64,000 nucleotides of DNA from Halobacillus alkaliphilus (GCF_900113125.1 NZ_FOOG01000010.1:53834-117833); one strand, 5' to 3'. Positions 8,878 to 17,359 are shown, counted from the first letter of the stretch. Numbers and translations are program-made. Notes: generated from the sequence alone by a model not told the origin.

Positions 8878-9189
8878 AACGAGGTTAATCATTTGATCCA
8901 CACTGCTAGAAGCAGGTTCGATGAAGAACAAGGCATAGTGATGAGTGCCCTCCACAATTGCCCGCGTGGAAAATGAGGTAATCATCTTTCCACGACTTCG
9001 CACTGAAAAAATCCATCATTCAACTCCCACACCTGCTTCTATCGAGGTGGTGGGAATTTTCCCTACAAACGATAAACGATGGGAAAAGTCCCAACGTTCA
9101 TTATCAAGAGAGTTTTTAAATAAGCCAGGACTCCGTTCCGGCTTATTTTTTTACTTTCATCATACATTCACCTTGAGGCTTCCACAAAG
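8878..9189. other. Intergenic stretch with possible decayed coding and a terminator-like hairpin
   Basis: No gene is supported. On the minus strand a frame of about 58 codons (roughly 9026 to 8849) contains EGTHHYALFFIEPASSS, which looks protein-like, but it lacks a good start and overlaps the end of bioY. A bulged hairpin TCCCACACCT/AGGTGGTGGGA lies at 9028-9057. AAATAAGCC/GGCTTATTT followed by Ts at 9118-9152 is a plausible plus-strand terminator. Confidence 0.4.
9118..9152 (+). terminator. Terminator-like hairpin
   Basis: AAATAAGCC pairs with GGCTTATTT, with an inner GGA/TCC pairing, followed by a run of Ts. It would isolate the next operon from the bioY relic. Confidence 0.6.
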
Positions 9190-9221
9190 GTAAAGTAAAC
9201 TTTACGTTAAGTTAACTTTAC
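9190..9221 (+). promoter_or_regulatory. Two abutting 16-bp palindromes, likely operator of the XRE gene
   Basis: GTAAAGTAAACTTTAC (9190-9205) and GTTAAGTTAACTTTAC (9206-9221) lie end to end with no gap, 12 bases before the ribosome binding site. Arms are GTAAAGT/ACTTTAC with a 2-base centre, one mismatch in the second. This layout suits binding of two dimers of the downstream small HTH protein; autoregulation is inference. Confidence 0.7.
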
Positions 9222-9243
9222 AAACATGTAATTGGAGGAAGCT

Positions 9244-9453
9244 ATGAAAAATATCATCAAGGATCAGCGGATCGATCAACAATTGACTCAGGAGCGACTC
9301 TCAGAGCTGCTTAATGTGTCTAGACAGACGGTGATATCTCTTGAAAAAGGTAAATATAAACCTTCTCTAGTCCTTGCCCACAAGCTTGCCCAGATTTTTA
9401 ACTGTCATATCGAAGATCTATTTATTTTTGAAGGAGATGAAAACATTGAATGA
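9244..9453 (+). CDS. Small XRE-family HTH regulator
   Basis: 69 residues, essentially only a helix-turn-helix: IDQQLTQERLSELLNVSRQTVISLEKGKYKPS then LAHKLAQIFNCHIEDLF. This is the YvaO/YgzD-like class of minimal XRE regulators. The ATG at 9244 follows GGAGGA at 9234-9239; the TTG at 9232 lies inside that site. The gene overlaps the next one by eight bases and sits behind twin palindromes. Similar small HTH genes often precede genes for DUF2178/DUF3796-type membrane proteins, as here. Confidence 0.85.
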   Translation: MKNIIKDQRIDQQLTQERLSELLNVSRQTVISLEKGKYKPSLVLAHKLAQIFNCHIEDLFIFEGDENIE

Positions 9454-9757
9454 CTTCTGGAATAACATGATTGGGCTTACAGGATTGATTGTGGGGTTAT
9501 CCATTGCACTGGCGGTTTTTTTGATTAACCGTAAGTATATGAAGAAAAACAGACAACTTGATGAGCGCCAGCATACCATCAGTGTCCATGCTCGCGCAGG
9601 TGGCTGGATGGTTACCTCAGCCTTGATCATTATAGTCTGGGCAGTGGAAATCGTAGTAGAAGGAGTTACCTTATCTTTCTTCCTGCTCACTTTTCTATAT
9701 GTGGGGCATATGACAGCCTATGGCCTCTTTGCTTATCATCACGCTGTAAATAACTAA
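9446..9757 (+). CDS. Small integral membrane protein (DUF2178/DUF3796-like)
   Basis: About 103 residues from a TTG at 9446, nine bases after AAGGAG at 9431-9436; the ATG at 9437 touches that site. It has three hydrophobic segments (about residues 8-25, 48-68 and 72-93). After the first comes the charged QLDERQHTISVHARAGGW segment, typical of membrane proteins paired with small XRE regulators. Overlap with the HTH stop implies translational coupling. Function unknown; control by the HTH protein is inferred from arrangement. Confidence 0.7.
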   Translation: MNDFWNNMIGLTGLIVGLSIALAVFLINRKYMKKNRQLDERQHTISVHARAGGWMVTSALIIIVWAVEIVVEGVTLSFFLLTFLYVGHMTAYGLFAYHHAVNN

Positions 9758-9787
9758 TTTAAAGCCAGGAAGCTAAGGAGGACAGCT

Positions 9788-9964
9788 ATGAATACGATCT
9801 CTCTCATGATTTTTCTCTTACTGTGTTTATTGTTTCTCGGGAATGGAATTTACCAGGGTATTGCCAACGAGAGCTGGACAGCGCTTATTATAGCCATTAT
9901 CGTTATTATTTTCGGGGCAAGAAGCATGTGGAAACGCCAGAACAAAAAACGCCCCCGCGACTAG
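9788..9964 (+). CDS. Very small membrane protein, third gene of XRE operon
   Basis: 58 residues behind AAGGAGG at 9775-9781, seven bases before the ATG. Two hydrophobic segments, about residues 4-20 and 31-45, with a short loop (GIYQGIANESW) and a strongly basic tail (WKRQNKKRPRD). I do not recognise a family. The last codons and stop are part of a terminator hairpin. Spacing of 30 bases from the preceding gene puts it in the same operon, so a shared membrane role is likely. Confidence 0.65.
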   Translation: MNTISLMIFLLLCLLFLGNGIYQGIANESWTALIIAIIVIIFGARSMWKRQNKKRPRD

Positions 9965-9973
9965 GGGGCGTTT
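9947..9973. terminator. Terminator overlapping two gene ends
   Basis: AAACGCCCCC pairs with GGGGGCGTTT around a 7-base loop. The left arm encodes the end of the small membrane protein. The T tract (TTTTTT) is on the minus-strand side, so it is strongest for the minus-strand DCC gene. Confidence 0.85.
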
Positions 9974-9975
9974 CA

Positions 9976-10344
9976 CTAGGAGTATCTAGGGTATTCATAG
10001 CGCCCGAACCATTGGTATCGGTGGCTTGAAAACCATTGATAAAAAGGGTCTCCGATAAGATTCAAACCTGGTAAATAAAGAAGAAGACCAATTAAAGAAA
10101 CGGGTGGCAATACTAGCATTAATCTCCGTATAGTAAAGAACCCTTTCTTGATCTCTCCCTCCTTCGTCAGCATATGAATCTCATCCAGGGTGTTACGGCC
10201 TTCTAAGTAGGGATACTTTCCACTTTGCTCGATTGCTTGAACAGAAACCCACTTAATTTGGCTCAACCAGTCGAACTTGCTGAAAACTCTCTTAATCTGG
10301 TAACAGAAAGGACACTGAGCATCATAAAAAACCACATGTTTCAT
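9976..10344 (-). CDS. DCC-family thiol-disulfide oxidoreductase (DUF393)
   Basis: 122 residues. VVFYDAQCPFCYQIKRVF at the N-terminus contains the D-x-x-C-x-x-C motif that names the family. A hydrophobic stretch (LMLVLPPVSLIGLLLYLPGL) follows in the middle. AAAGGAG precedes the ATG. It follows pabB by 33 bases with no terminator between, so it is probably the last gene of the pab transcript. A redox function is inferred from the CPFC motif; the partner is unknown. Confidence 0.85.
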   Translation of the reverse strand: MKHVVFYDAQCPFCYQIKRVFSKFDWLSQIKWVSVQAIEQSGKYPYLEGRNTLDEIHMLTKEGEIKKGFFTIRRLMLVLPPVSLIGLLLYLPGLNLIGDPFYQWFSSHRYQWFGRYEYPRYS

Positions 10345-10377
10345 TCCATCATCTCCTTTGATCCATCGAAGTGCTGA

Positions 10378-12102
10378 CTAATCCATAAGATGAACTCTAA
10401 CCCATCCGCGAACACTATTTATCATCCATATTTCCTGGTACTTTTCCAACTCTTCTTTCCTTAAAACCTGCTCCTTAAGTTTCCCTTCTTCGATTAATTG
10501 TTTTCGGTAAGTACCTGAAAGCAGGCCGCAGGAAATGGGTGGCGTGTAAAATTCTCCATTAAATTTCACCACAAGGTTAGCGATGGTAAACTCTGTTAAT
10601 TCACCTTTTTGGTTCCAAAGCAATACCATTCTACTCTTCTTTTGATGTTTTTCATAAACTTTTCTGTGAGTCGTTTTATGGAACAAAAAAGGATCTTGCT
10701 CATCAACTGGCTGATCGGCCAATTCGGCTTCTAAAGCTGACGGGAATTCATCTAATGTTCTGCACTCAATTTCAGGGTTCCCTTCTTGATCCACCAACAT
10801 TCTTACCTTGTGCAATCCTTCTCGATGAAGAGAAGTAATTTCACTTATTTTCCGTAGCAGCAGGGCCTGATCAACTTTAAATCCAAAATAATCACTAGAA
10901 TTTTGTACACGTTTCAGATGATAAGGAAGTAAAGAAATCCTTCCATCGTCCAATCTCATTGTTTCTAACAACCGGAATTCAGGAACAGTTTCTGTGAGAA
11001 GCCTCGCCTTTGTATGGATCTCCTCATACTCTCCCTCAGACGTAGATTCCCATGTCACTCCCCCGCCTGTTCCATAGGCTGCCGTTCCATTATTCAACAT
11101 TACAGTACGAATTGGAACGTTGAAAACGGCTTCCTTTTCAGGGGTCATATATCCTATAGCTCCGCAATACACTTCACGCGGACTGTGTTCTAATTCTCTA
11201 ATATATTCCATCGTCCGAACTTTAGGGGCGCCCGTAATAGATCCACACGGGAATAAAGCTTGAAAGACATCCCACATACTGAAGGAATCATCGAGTTGTC
11301 CCTTTATCGTTGAAGTCATTTGGTGCACGGTTGGATAAGTCTCCACTTCAAAGAGCTCAGGTACATGGACGGATCCGGGTAAAGCAATTCTCCCGAGATC
11401 ATTTCGAAGTAAATCCACAATCATCAGATTTTCAGAGCGTTCCTTTTCTGAACGAAGAAGATCGGCTTTCCGTTTTTCATCTTCTTCAAGAAACCTTCCA
11501 CGGGGGGCTGTACCTTTCATCGGCTTCGTGGTAATAGTCCCATCATCGATACGGAAAAACAACTCAGGTGAAGCGGATAATAGCTGGTGCGTGCCCGTAT
11601 TAATATAAGCACTGTATGAAGATTTCTGTGCAGCAGCCAGTTTTCTATAAAATGCATATTCATTTCCCGTAAAGTCTGCCTTCAGCCTGGTTGTGTAGTT
11701 TACCTGATAAGTCTCTCCCAGCTTTATGGCCTTTTTTATCTCTCTTATGCCTTCTTTATACTGGTTGTAATCGCCTTCCATGAGCCAATCTGATACCTGA
11801 AACGAGTCCGAGCGGGGACTTGCTTCGGTAGAGACAGGTTCATTAAATATTCCAAACCAGACCAGCGGCCATTCTGAGTTCGAATGAACTTTTAAAGCCT
11901 TGTCAAATGCAGGTGCAGCTTCGTAGGACACAAATCCTGCGGCATAAAAGCCTTGCTGCAATGCTTGTTCAACTTCAAGAAACGCTTGCTCCACCTGTTC
12001 GACTGTTTCCGCAGAAATAACACGCTCCGGGTCAACAAATCTCTTTGGGCTCTTGGCTCCATAATGATCACTAAATTCGAATAATAACGTCGGCCCTTTC
12101 AT
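10378..12102 (-). CDS. pabB: Aminodeoxychorismate synthase component I fused to aminotransferase class IV (PabB-PabC type)
   Basis: 574 residues in two parts. Residues 1 to about 340 are a chorismate-binding synthase: TTKPMKGTAPRGRF, MIVDLLRNDLGRI, PCGSITGAPKVRTMEYI and GTGGGVTWES. From about 350 a class IV PLP domain follows (LLPYHLKRVQNSSDYFGF, ITELTEFTIANLV-like segment, CGLLSGTYRKQLI), the fold of aminodeoxychorismate lyase. Such fusions can make p-aminobenzoate from chorismate with PabA supplying ammonia; the lyase activity of the C-part is inferred. It overlaps pabA by ATGA, a sign of tight coupling. Confidence 0.88.
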   Translation of the reverse strand: MKGPTLLFEFSDHYGAKSPKRFVDPERVISAETVEQVEQAFLEVEQALQQGFYAAGFVSYEAAPAFDKALKVHSNSEWPLVWFGIFNEPVSTEASPRSDSFQVSDWLMEGDYNQYKEGIREIKKAIKLGETYQVNYTTRLKADFTGNEYAFYRKLAAAQKSSYSAYINTGTHQLLSASPELFFRIDDGTITTKPMKGTAPRGRFLEEDEKRKADLLRSEKERSENLMIVDLLRNDLGRIALPGSVHVPELFEVETYPTVHQMTSTIKGQLDDSFSMWDVFQALFPCGSITGAPKVRTMEYIRELEHSPREVYCGAIGYMTPEKEAVFNVPIRTVMLNNGTAAYGTGGGVTWESTSEGEYEEIHTKARLLTETVPEFRLLETMRLDDGRISLLPYHLKRVQNSSDYFGFKVDQALLLRKISEITSLHREGLHKVRMLVDQEGNPEIECRTLDEFPSALEAELADQPVDEQDPFLFHKTTHRKVYEKHQKKSRMVLLWNQKGELTEFTIANLVVKFNGEFYTPPISCGLLSGTYRKQLIEEGKLKEQVLRKEELEKYQEIWMINSVRGWVRVHLMD

Positions 12103-12704
12103 TGAAGCGCTCCCTCCATTTCCAGACTACTTTTGGAAATAGCGGATTGATAAGCATTAATGAGCATCTGAAACCCGTAATCTGTCATGATGGACTCTGG
12201 ATGAAATTGAATACCTTCTATAGGCAGGTTCCGATGCCTCACGGCCATCACTACCCCGTCTTGCGATACAGCACTAACTTCAAGCATAGGAGGAAGCTCT
12301 TCCGGCGGGGTATGAAGGGAGTGGTAACGCGTGACTTGGACAGCCGCTGGAATGTTCCGAAAAACGGTGTCCCCATCATGGTTAATCTTCGTGACTTTTC
12401 CGTGCATGGGACTGCCCCCCTCCCTCACCTTGCCCCCAAAGAAATTAACAATTAATTGATGGCCTAAACATATGCCAAGAATTGGTGTGGTCTGATGAAA
12501 CTGTTTGAGAACGTCCCGGCATATCCCAGTCTCTTTAGGTGACCCAGGGCCGGGAGACAGAACAATAAAATCAGGATTAAGATCTTTAATACCCTCAATA
12601 GATATCTGATCGTTTCTATATACTTTTACATTTTCATGGATTTGTTTAAAATATTGCACAAGATTATAAGTAAATGAATCATAATTATCTAAGATTAAAA
12701 TCAT
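12099..12704 (-). CDS. pabA: Aminodeoxychorismate/anthranilate synthase glutamine amidotransferase (PabA/TrpG)
   Basis: 201 residues of a class I glutamine amidotransferase. ILDNYDSFTYNLVQ opens the protein, LSPGPGSP and GICLGHQLI give the oxyanion loop and catalytic Cys (about residue 80), and IQFHPES gives the His-Glu pair. I start at the ATG at 12704, nine bases after GAAGGTG, because homologues begin MILxIDNYDSFT. First gene of pabA-pabB-DCC. In Bacillus the same subunit also serves anthranilate synthase; no trp genes are near. Confidence 0.9.
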   Translation of the reverse strand: MILILDNYDSFTYNLVQYFKQIHENVKVYRNDQISIEGIKDLNPDFIVLSPGPGSPKETGICRDVLKQFHQTTPILGICLGHQLIVNFFGGKVREGGSPMHGKVTKINHDGDTVFRNIPAAVQVTRYHSLHTPPEELPPMLEVSAVSQDGVVMAVRHRNLPIEGIQFHPESIMTDYGFQMLINAYQSAISKSSLEMEGALQ

Positions 12705-12867
12705 AATAGCAGCACCTTCACTTGATGTAATGGTTTCTAATATCATTATACAAGCTTTCTCATTTGATACTATATTTTCTTAGGGGAAAATCATCAAGTT
12801 ATATTAACGCTTTTACGTAAAAAAGAATCGAAAAAATTCTTTTCCTGTATTAGAATGAAAAGAAAGT

Positions 12868-14244
12868 ATGCTCGGCGTTAGGATGATTAGGATGAATAAA
12901 GCTTTATTGCGCTCCAAAAGTATCTGGATTAAAGTCCTTCTGATCGTACTCGGGATTTCGATGCCTTTATGGCTCAGCGTAGAGTTGTCCGGGCTTGGCA
13001 GCTTAATGAGAAGCTTACGAGAAGAACCAGACGGCAGTACATTGATGATGGCCGCTTTCGCTCTTGTCCTCTTGAACACCATTCGCGCCCTTCCACACTA
13101 TATAGGGGCGCTGCTTCTAGGAGATGAGGTCGGCGCCCATTATGAAAAACCCTGGCTGAAGGTACTTATACCTTTGTCCATTATTCCGCTAAGTTACCTG
13201 ATCATTAACGGGTATAACTCCATTAATTATCATTTCGGCGCCCCTGCCCTGATTCTGTTATTGTCCATTATGCTTCTGCATATGCTCGGTAAAGGAAGGC
13301 TTCGTCCTGTTTTTAAATCCTTTGTGTTAGTTCAATTGCTCTTCGGAGTCCAATGGCTCGATACCGTATTATTTTTAAGTGCCTTTGGATTTGGAGGCGG
13401 CACGATTTCAATGGAAGTGAAGACGATCGCTGAACAACTTGGCTTTGGTACGACGCTGTCATTTTACAGTCTTGTTTTCAGTGCCGTATTTATCGTTAAC
13501 GCAATTGTTCTGGCTGTTTATTTAACGGTCTCAGAACAGAAATGGAAAATGCGCCAGGACCTCGACATCGCCCGCCTGGAAATGGTGGAGTCACGGTCTG
13601 GTCGAGAAGCCCTGCACCTTGTTCATGACCTGAAAACCCCACTCTCTTTAATGGAAGGGTTAAATTCATTAATTCAAATGAAAACAGAGGATCCTGAAAT
13701 TCTCCGCTACACAGATAAAATCTCTTCATCTATTCAATCAACCAGCGACATGGTTTCTGAAATCTTATACCATGAAAAGAAAAATTGGTGTACATTAAAG
13801 ACATTTATTGAATATGTACGAGCTAATAAACTTTCTGATTCGGCCACCATTTATGATTTTGATCTGCAAGCAGACGAGAATATTCAGATCTATATTAATA
13901 AAATTCGAATGACTCGAGCACTTGTGAACTTAATTGATAACGCAAGTGATGCCGTAGAAGGTCTGAGTGACGCCACCGTAACGATCTGCTCAAAAGTAGG
14001 TGAAGGCGGTGTTTATATCGGTGTGAAAGATAATGGACACGGGATTAGTGAAGAAAATATAGAGAAAATCTGGAATGCCGGATATAGTACCAAGTCCCAC
14101 CCTGGGGTCGGCTTGACGTTTGTAAAAAATGTAGTCCAAGAACATGAAGCCGAATTGTCCATTGAGAGTGAACATGGAATTGGCACTACATTCTGGATTC
14201 ATATACCGAAGGAGAGAGTGAATGATGAAGATCCTGATCATTGA
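12868..14244 (+). CDS. Membrane sensor histidine kinase
   Basis: Up to 458 residues. Six hydrophobic segments occupy roughly residues 20-225. The phospho-acceptor box is LHLVHDLKTPLSLMEG, followed by a GHKL ATPase: N box NLIDNASDAVEG, G1 VKDNGHGI, G2 KSHPGVGLTFV. The multi-helix input domain suggests sensing in or near the membrane. The next gene is its response regulator, overlapping by 23 bases. The start is uncertain: ATGs at 12868, 12883 and 12892 are all in frame with weak Shine-Dalgarno sites. The signal is unknown. Confidence 0.88.
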   Translation: MLGVRMIRMNKALLRSKSIWIKVLLIVLGISMPLWLSVELSGLGSLMRSLREEPDGSTLMMAAFALVLLNTIRALPHYIGALLLGDEVGAHYEKPWLKVLIPLSIIPLSYLIINGYNSINYHFGAPALILLLSIMLLHMLGKGRLRPVFKSFVLVQLLFGVQWLDTVLFLSAFGFGGGTISMEVKTIAEQLGFGTTLSFYSLVFSAVFIVNAIVLAVYLTVSEQKWKMRQDLDIARLEMVESRSGREALHLVHDLKTPLSLMEGLNSLIQMKTEDPEILRYTDKISSSIQSTSDMVSEILYHEKKNWCTLKTFIEYVRANKLSDSATIYDFDLQADENIQIYINKIRMTRALVNLIDNASDAVEGLSDATVTICSKVGEGGVYIGVKDNGHGISEENIEKIWNAGYSTKSHPGVGLTFVKNVVQEHEAELSIESEHGIGTTFWIHIPKERVNDEDPDH

Positions 14245-14845
14245 TAATGACGAATCCCTGCGCTTTATGCTGACGGAATTCTGTAAGCATGCAGAATGGG
14301 AATCCGATACAGCAGTGAATGGCAGAGAGGGTATAGAGAAATTCCTAAAAGGGGCATTCGATGTGGTGTTAGTTGATTATCATATGCCCGAGATGGACGG
14401 TTTACAGACCGTCCGCGAGCTGCGTAAGCATAATCAGCAGATCCCGATCCTTGTCCTGACGGTAGATGAACGACAGGAAGTGGCCGACCGCTTCCTTGAA
14501 GAAGGCGCAACTGATTTCGCTTTAAAACCCGTGAAGGCTCCTGATTTAATATCACGGATTCGTCTTCATGCCCAAATTGCAAATATGAAGAGTGTCCAGG
14601 ATGAAGAAGAGGACGTCTTCACGGTGAAAGGGATCAGTAAGGGGACATTGCAAACCGTTGCCAGTTTCCTGAAGGAACACAAATCCCCGATTTCCGTAGA
14701 TGGTATCTCTAAAGAAGTCGGTCTTGCCTACCCTACCGTTTACCGCTATCTTATGCATCTATTAGAAGAAGGAAAAGTAAAACAAGTGGTCAGTCACCAG
14801 AAAATCGGACGGCCGAAAAAACTGTATAAATGGTACACCCATTGA
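14222..14845 (+). CDS. Response regulator with C-terminal HTH (CitB/DctR-like)
   Basis: 207 residues. The receiver domain (about 1-120) shows IIDNDES for the acidic pocket, VVLVDYHMPEMDG with the phospho-accepting Asp near 54, and FALKPVKAP with the conserved Lys. The C-terminal part has ISVDGISKEVGLAYPTVYRY and a KIGRPKKLYKW tail, resembling winged-helix output of CitB/DcuR-type regulators (GRPxxxY). AAGGAG at 14208-14213 lies inside the kinase gene, so translation is coupled. Target genes cannot be read from the sequence, although the Bax-inhibitor gene lies next. Confidence 0.85.
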   Translation: MMKILIIDNDESLRFMLTEFCKHAEWESDTAVNGREGIEKFLKGAFDVVLVDYHMPEMDGLQTVRELRKHNQQIPILVLTVDERQEVADRFLEEGATDFALKPVKAPDLISRIRLHAQIANMKSVQDEEEDVFTVKGISKGTLQTVASFLKEHKSPISVDGISKEVGLAYPTVYRYLMHLLEEGKVKQVVSHQKIGRPKKLYKWYTH

Positions 14846-14890
14846 ATAGTTTCTATTTCTCCAACACGCGTTTCTAAGTGTAATTTCAGC

Positions 14891-14912
14891 CTGTAAGGGT
14901 ACAATCTTACAG
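14891..14912 (+). promoter_or_regulatory. Inverted repeat upstream of the Bax-inhibitor gene
   Basis: CTGTAAG and CTTACAG, separated by 8 bases, form a perfect 7-bp inverted repeat 60 bases before the ribosome binding site of the next gene. There is no T run, so it is more like an operator than a terminator; a site for the adjacent response regulator is possible. Confidence 0.4.
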
Positions 14913-14971
14913 TAATGAAATACAATTCGCTTAGTATATTACTATGACAAGCTATTTAAAGGAGGGACAGC

Positions 14972-15694
14972 ATGAGAACAGGAAACCCTGTATTAAAAAA
15001 CGATACTTTCCGAAGTCGCAGCCAAGGTGAAACCATGACGCTTGGTGGAACGGTTGCGAAAATTGCACTCTTATTCATTTTTCTTTTAGGGACTTCGCTA
15101 TACACCTGGTATCAGTATTCTCTAGGAGCAGATGTTACGGCTATGATGCTGATCGGCGCAATCGGCGGCTTAATTTTTGCTTTGATTACGGCATTCATAC
15201 CTAAGGCAGCTCCCATTACCGCTCCGATTTATGCCGCACTCGAAGGCTTCTTTATTGGAGGCATTTCAGCCTTTTTTGAAAGCAGCTACCCTGGCATCGT
15301 TATTCAAGCTGCATCCTTGACGCTCGCCGTTATGGGTGTGCTTCTGTTCCTATACGCGAGTCGAGTGATTAAAGTAACGAAAAACTTCCGACTGATGGTG
15401 GTCTCCGCTACTCTTGGCATTTTTGTCGTTTATCTCATTAACTTTGTCATGAATATTTTCTTCGGCATGGAAGTTCCTTATCTTCATTCCAGCGGGCCGA
15501 TCGGTATTGGTATTAGTCTATTTATTGTTGCCATTGCTGCGCTGAACCTTGTTCTAGACTTTGATTTTATTGAGGAAGGCGTAAACCGCGGTGCCCCTAA
15601 ACATATGGAGTGGTACGGGGCTTTTGGGCTGATCGTTACGCTCGTATGGCTATATATTGAAATTCTCCGTCTGCTTCAAAAGCTCAGGAGATAA
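14972..15694 (+). CDS. Bax inhibitor-1/YccA family membrane protein
   Basis: 240 residues with about seven hydrophobic helices. The N-terminal NPVLKNDTFRS segment and the APIYAALEGFFIGGISAFFE motif are typical of the Bax1-I (YccA-related) group found in bacteria; the C-terminal LDFDFIEEGVNRGAPKHMEWYGAF-type segment holds the acidic residues linked to pH-sensitive calcium leak in related proteins. GGAGGG precedes the ATG. Bacterial function is poorly known. It is closed by a perfect terminator. Confidence 0.88.
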   Translation: MRTGNPVLKNDTFRSRSQGETMTLGGTVAKIALLFIFLLGTSLYTWYQYSLGADVTAMMLIGAIGGLIFALITAFIPKAAPITAPIYAALEGFFIGGISAFFESSYPGIVIQAASLTLAVMGVLLFLYASRVIKVTKNFRLMVVSATLGIFVVYLINFVMNIFFGMEVPYLHSSGPIGIGISLFIVAIAALNLVLDFDFIEEGVNRGAPKHMEWYGAFGLIVTLVWLYIEILRLLQKLRR

Positions 15695-15695
15695 T

Positions 15696-15731
15696 AAAAG
15701 GAGCCTTTCCATACGTGGAAAGGCTCCTTTT
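15696..15731. terminator. Bidirectional terminator
   Basis: AAAAGGAGCCTTTCC and GGAAAGGCTCCTTTT form a perfect 15-bp stem around ATACGT between convergent genes. Confidence 0.95.
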
Positions 15732-15737
15732 ACTCTT

Positions 15738-17042
15738 CTACTTAACCCCATGCTGAATCAAAAAATCCATAATTCCTGGCACTAGTTCCTCTGCTAAAGG
15801 TAAATCAGGATTCCCATATGTCTTTAAATTCCCCTCCCGGTCTTCGGGAGCCTTTTTCAGAACATGATTCATGCCTTCGATAAGGAGTAATTCTGCCTCA
15901 GGATTGGCATCTGCTAGAATTTGAGCATCCTTTTTAGTAACTTGAAGGTCGTTTGTTCCATTAACAATAAGGGTCGGGATTTCCGTTGCTCTCATCTGTT
16001 CGGCGGGGTCATAAGCCATCCATGATTGTAAGAAAGGCTGTAAGGAAGGATTGAACACACTCATTAGAGGATCACTCACTTCTTTAATGGTCTCCCCTTC
16101 TCTTAACCGCTCAAGGATCGTGAGGCTTTCCTGATATAAATCATCCGGCAAACTTTCTGATAGCTGCTCTTCTAACAATTGATCAAACGTTCGTCCAGCT
16201 CCTGAGATGGATACCAAAGCATCTGTACTTCCTGATTCAGCTGCAATCATACCTACCAGCGCCCCTTGACTGTGTCCAATTACGACTACTTCGGAGAAGC
16301 GCTTATCTTCATTAAGTTTATCTATCCATTGCTTAGCATCATCTACAAACTGATCGAAGCGTATATCCCCCTCCTTCGTAACAGCTTGAGCATTTTTACC
16401 TGCTCCCCTTTTGTCGTACCGGACACTCGCCACTCCTCTATCCGCAAGTTCTTCCGCAAGAAGTTTCAGGCTATTATTTTTCCCTTCTATGCCAGGACTG
16501 TTGCCATTACGATCCGTAGGTCCCGAGCCAGGAATAATCAAAGCTACCGGGGGCTTCGAATCTTTTTGCGGTAGCAGCAGAGATCCATATAAGGTACCGG
16601 TAATGGTTTCAATTGTCAAAAAGTTTTCCTTACTTGCGCTGGAGGAAGAATCTTTCTGTTTCTGTAATTCAAAGTTAAAATTCTGGCCTGACTGAGTAAA
16701 TGTCCCTTTTATTACATCCTTTTCCACCGCTCCAATAAAACGAAGTGACTGACCGGAAATAGCCATTTGAAACGTAAGTTCTCTCCCGTTTAATTTCACT
16801 TGATCCAAAGGATAGTCTTCTATATTTTGAGCAGGGATTGATATTTCACCTTGTAGAGATTCCTCCTTCCGAAACTCCACGATGATATTTAAGGGCTGAT
16901 CAGGCACTTGAATTGAACCACTCCATTCCCCCTCTATATAATCTCCTCCCACTTTATCACTTCCTTCAGATGTCTGATTTCCTTCACTACAGCCAGTTGT
17001 TATTAACAAGATCAATAGAATGATCGGCAGCCAAACACGCAT
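15738..17042 (-). CDS. Lipoprotein alpha/beta hydrolase (S33/S9-like)
   Basis: 434 residues. The N-terminus has a hydrophobic segment ending in the lipobox LITTGCS, so it should be a lipid-anchored extracellular protein. Residues 30-130 form a beta-rich domain with repeated GEWSGSI/GTFTQSG patterns. The hydrolase domain follows: LIIPGSGPTDRNG (oxyanion region), VVIGHSQGALVG with the nucleophilic Ser, NGTNDLQV with the acid, and EGMNHVLKKAP with the His. GGGAGG precedes the ATG. Likely a peptidase or esterase at the cell surface; the substrate is unknown. Confidence 0.85.
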   Translation of the reverse strand: MRVWLPIILLILLITTGCSEGNQTSEGSDKVGGDYIEGEWSGSIQVPDQPLNIIVEFRKEESLQGEISIPAQNIEDYPLDQVKLNGRELTFQMAISGQSLRFIGAVEKDVIKGTFTQSGQNFNFELQKQKDSSSSASKENFLTIETITGTLYGSLLLPQKDSKPPVALIIPGSGPTDRNGNSPGIEGKNNSLKLLAEELADRGVASVRYDKRGAGKNAQAVTKEGDIRFDQFVDDAKQWIDKLNEDKRFSEVVVIGHSQGALVGMIAAESGSTDALVSISGAGRTFDQLLEEQLSESLPDDLYQESLTILERLREGETIKEVSDPLMSVFNPSLQPFLQSWMAYDPAEQMRATEIPTLIVNGTNDLQVTKKDAQILADANPEAELLLIEGMNHVLKKAPEDREGNLKTYGNPDLPLAEELVPGIMDFLIQHGVK

Positions 17043-17322
17043 AATAAACCTCCCTTTTTACCCTAAAGATAAGTGTCTAATCCAGAACAATATTCCACAA
17101 TATATGTTATAAGAATTTAATAATTAACCTATTTATAACATATGTTTCCGTGAAAATCTTTAATTTCTAGGCTCTATTAAAAGTTACTGTTGAAATTCAA
17201 TACCAGCGTGGTCTTCCTAATCGTACCTCCTTTAATGTTGTCTCCTCCATCTTCACCGTTCCCCTCTGCCCCTTGGGGTAGAAGTTTTTTCGAATGGTCA
17301 TCATTTTAATACAGGAAGAATT
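17043..17322. other. Intergenic stretch upstream of the lipoprotein gene
   Basis: AT-rich leader and promoter region for the lipoprotein hydrolase at its left side. The rest has no supported gene; a minus-strand ATG with AAGGAGG nearby opens only a 17-codon frame. Confidence 0.4.
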
Positions 17323-17359
17323 AAAAAAAGCATGGTCTCTTAAGAGGCCATGCTTTTTT
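17323..17359 (-). terminator. Terminator of the MFS gene
   Basis: AAAAAAGCATGG and CCATGCTTTTTT flank a shorter inner CTC/GAG stem with a TTAA loop; A/T tracts on both sides let it work in both directions. Confidence 0.85.

Noticed and set aside
8945..9193. 82-codon plus-strand frame after bioY
   Set aside because: No ribosome site, no recognisable pattern, and it crosses the terminator-like hairpin at 9118-9152.
12710..12870. T-box or other riboswitch before pabA and upstream of other biosynthetic genes
   Set aside because: No T-box sequence (AGGGTGGNACCGCG) or recognisable riboswitch core was found before pabA, argC, bioY or the siderophore genes.
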